Shown piece by piece: positions 4,250-5,241 of a DNA stretch of 5,241 nt; the stretch's first letter is position 1; the number at the start of each line of letters is the position of its first letter. This stretch comes from an uncultured Veillonella sp. (GTDB lineage: Bacteria > Bacillota > Negativicutes > Veillonellales > Veillonellaceae). Made by a program: the position numbers and the translations under genes. The notes beneath the pieces are model-generated. The model had not been told where the DNA came from. It searched no databases and saw only the letters and a program-made list of their open reading frames with translations. The stretch covers positions 1 through 5,241 of the forward strand of contig NZ_CALLVP010000066.1 of assembly GCF_938010505.1 (NCBI RefSeq), written 5' to 3'.

Positions 4250-5241
4250 ATGGTACATCGAATACATGATATATTATCTGGTTTATATATGACGATTTTA
4301 GCGGGGCTATTTTTACTGCTTGATGGGATTCCGCATTTGATAGAGGAGTTTGGTGGACAAAGTCCGTTTCAAAATATATTCCCTTTCGAACCTTCATGGA
4401 TTACCGTAGTTATTTGTGGTTTTCCTCTTGTGTATTTATCTATTCGAAGGATCGTATATAATAAGGGAATTAGTAAAATCTCATCGGCTCTGTTGATTTC
4501 CATGGCTATGTTTGCAGCTATTGCCATCGGAGATATATTTGCGGCTGGTGAGGTAGCGTTTATTATGGCTTTAGGCGCTCTCCTTGAAGAAGCAACTACC
4601 GAGCGAGCAAAAAAGGGGTTAAAAAAGTTAATTTCATTAGCACCTGTTAAGGGTCGTAAATTACAAGATAACAAAGAAATAATGATTTCCGTAGAGTCTA
4701 TACAAAGTGGTGATTACTTACGAATCCTTCCGGGCGAAACGATACCTGTAGATGGGCGAATCATTAACGGTGAAACAACGGTAGATCAATCTATTATGAC
4801 AGGAGAGTCTATACCTGTTGATAAAACAATTGATGATGATGTATTTAGTGGAACTATTAACTGTTTTGGTGCCATAGATATTATAGCTACTAAAGTGGGC
4901 GAAGATAGTTCTATTCAAAAAATGATTCAGCTTATTAGAAATGCGGAACAGAAACAGGCTCCGATTCAGCGTATAGCTGATACTGTTGCTAGTCGATTGG
5001 TTCCTATTGCATTGATGATTGCATGTATAGGCTATCTAGTAACTGGAAATATCATCGTCGGTGTTACTGTGTTGGTAGTATTTTGCCCTTGTGCATTGGT
5101 ACTTGCTACACCTACTGCGGTTATGGCCGCTATTGGTCAAGCTACTAAACATGGCGTTATTATTAAATCAGGAGAAATTCTTGAAACTATGGGAAAAGTA
5201 GATACCATGGCATTTGATAAAACCGGCACATTAACACGTGG
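4250..5241 (+). CDS. P1B-type metal-transporting P-type ATPase, N-terminal part (3' end outside window)
   Basis: Integral membrane pump that moves a transition-metal ion using ATP; 330 residues are visible and the frame is open at the window end. Predicted membrane helices lie at about 8-30, 50-67, 78-95, 98-115, 248-266 and 268-292. The actuator domain (about 130-240) holds the TGES motif at 184-187. The transmembrane metal site is CPC at 279-281 in VFCPCALVLATPTA. The phosphorylation motif DKTGT begins at D323. The ATP-binding domain and HP locus must lie downstream. There is no N-terminal HMA domain or CxxC motif: the protein begins directly at the first helix. CPC fits Cu(I) or Zn/Cd/Pb pumps, and the flanking residues do not settle the metal. 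The start is fixed by an in-frame TAA at 4235-4237 and AAGGGG at 4236-4241, 8 nt before the ATG. It is divergent from tetR and probably controlled by it. Confidence 0.93.
   Translation, partial: MVHRIHDILSGLYMTILAGLFLLLDGIPHLIEEFGGQSPFQNIFPFEPSWITVVICGFPLVYLSIRRIVYNKGISKISSALLISMAMFAAIAIGDIFAAGEVAFIMALGALLEEATTERAKKGLKKLISLAPVKGRKLQDNKEIMISVESIQSGDYLRILPGETIPVDGRIINGETTVDQSIMTGESIPVDKTIDDDVFSGTINCFGAIDIIATKVGEDSSIQKMIQLIRNAEQKQAPIQRIADTVASRLVPIALMIACIGYLVTGNIIVGVTVLVVFCPCALVLATPTAVMAAIGQATKHGVIIKSGEILETMGKVDTMAFDKTGTLTR

Noticed and set aside
4082..4918. Several open frames on the - strand opposite the promoter region and the P-type ATPase
   Set aside because: They are antisense to a clear P1B ATPase coding sequence or to the AT-rich operator region, lack ribosome binding sites, and have no recognisable domains.

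Overview
The window looks like chromosomal DNA from a low-G+C, Firmicutes-type bacterium. Shine-Dalgarno sites are strong (AGGAGG, GAGGA, AGGAG), intergenic regions are AT-rich, and terminators are intrinsic. The overall protein flavour is most like Negativicutes such as Veillonella; this assignment is an inference from general familiarity, not from a search.

Layout from left to right. (1) 1-509 (+): the 3' end of a gene for a protein with two PepSY-like repeats, entering from outside the window. (2) 510-1022: a 513-bp stretch without a convincing protein gene but with much structure. It holds a 92-nt tract with no G (568-659), a hairpin whose apical loop can pair over 12 bp with a distant segment (pseudoknot), further hairpins, a 19-bp long-range inverted repeat (522-541 with 806-831), and a very strong intrinsic terminator (841-885). 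I read this as a candidate structured non-coding RNA or a structured 3' UTR. (3) 1023-2135 (-): alanine racemase, with its own terminator at 946-982. (4) 2136-2520: an AT-rich divergent promoter region. (5) 2521-3471 (+): a D-2-hydroxyacid dehydrogenase of the glycerate dehydrogenase/hydroxypyruvate reductase type. (6) 3486-4049 (-): a TetR-family repressor, convergent with the dehydrogenase. The dehydrogenase's terminator appears to lie inside the repressor's coding sequence. (7) 4250-5241 (+): the N-terminal 330 residues of a P1B-type metal-transporting ATPase that runs off the window end, divergent from the repressor. Two palindromes built from TGAAC/GTTCA half-sites lie in the shared promoter region.

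Functionally, the TetR gene and the ATPase look like a self-contained metal-export (or metal-import) unit with a local repressor. Alanine racemase supplies D-alanine for peptidoglycan. The dehydrogenase handles a small 2-keto/2-hydroxy acid, probably hydroxypyruvate/glycerate or glyoxylate/glycolate. The most unusual part is the structured region at about 515-885. One short segment (823-834) can pair with three different partners, so it could be a conformational switch or a pseudoknotted RNA. I do not recognise it as tmRNA, RNase P RNA, SRP RNA or 6S RNA.
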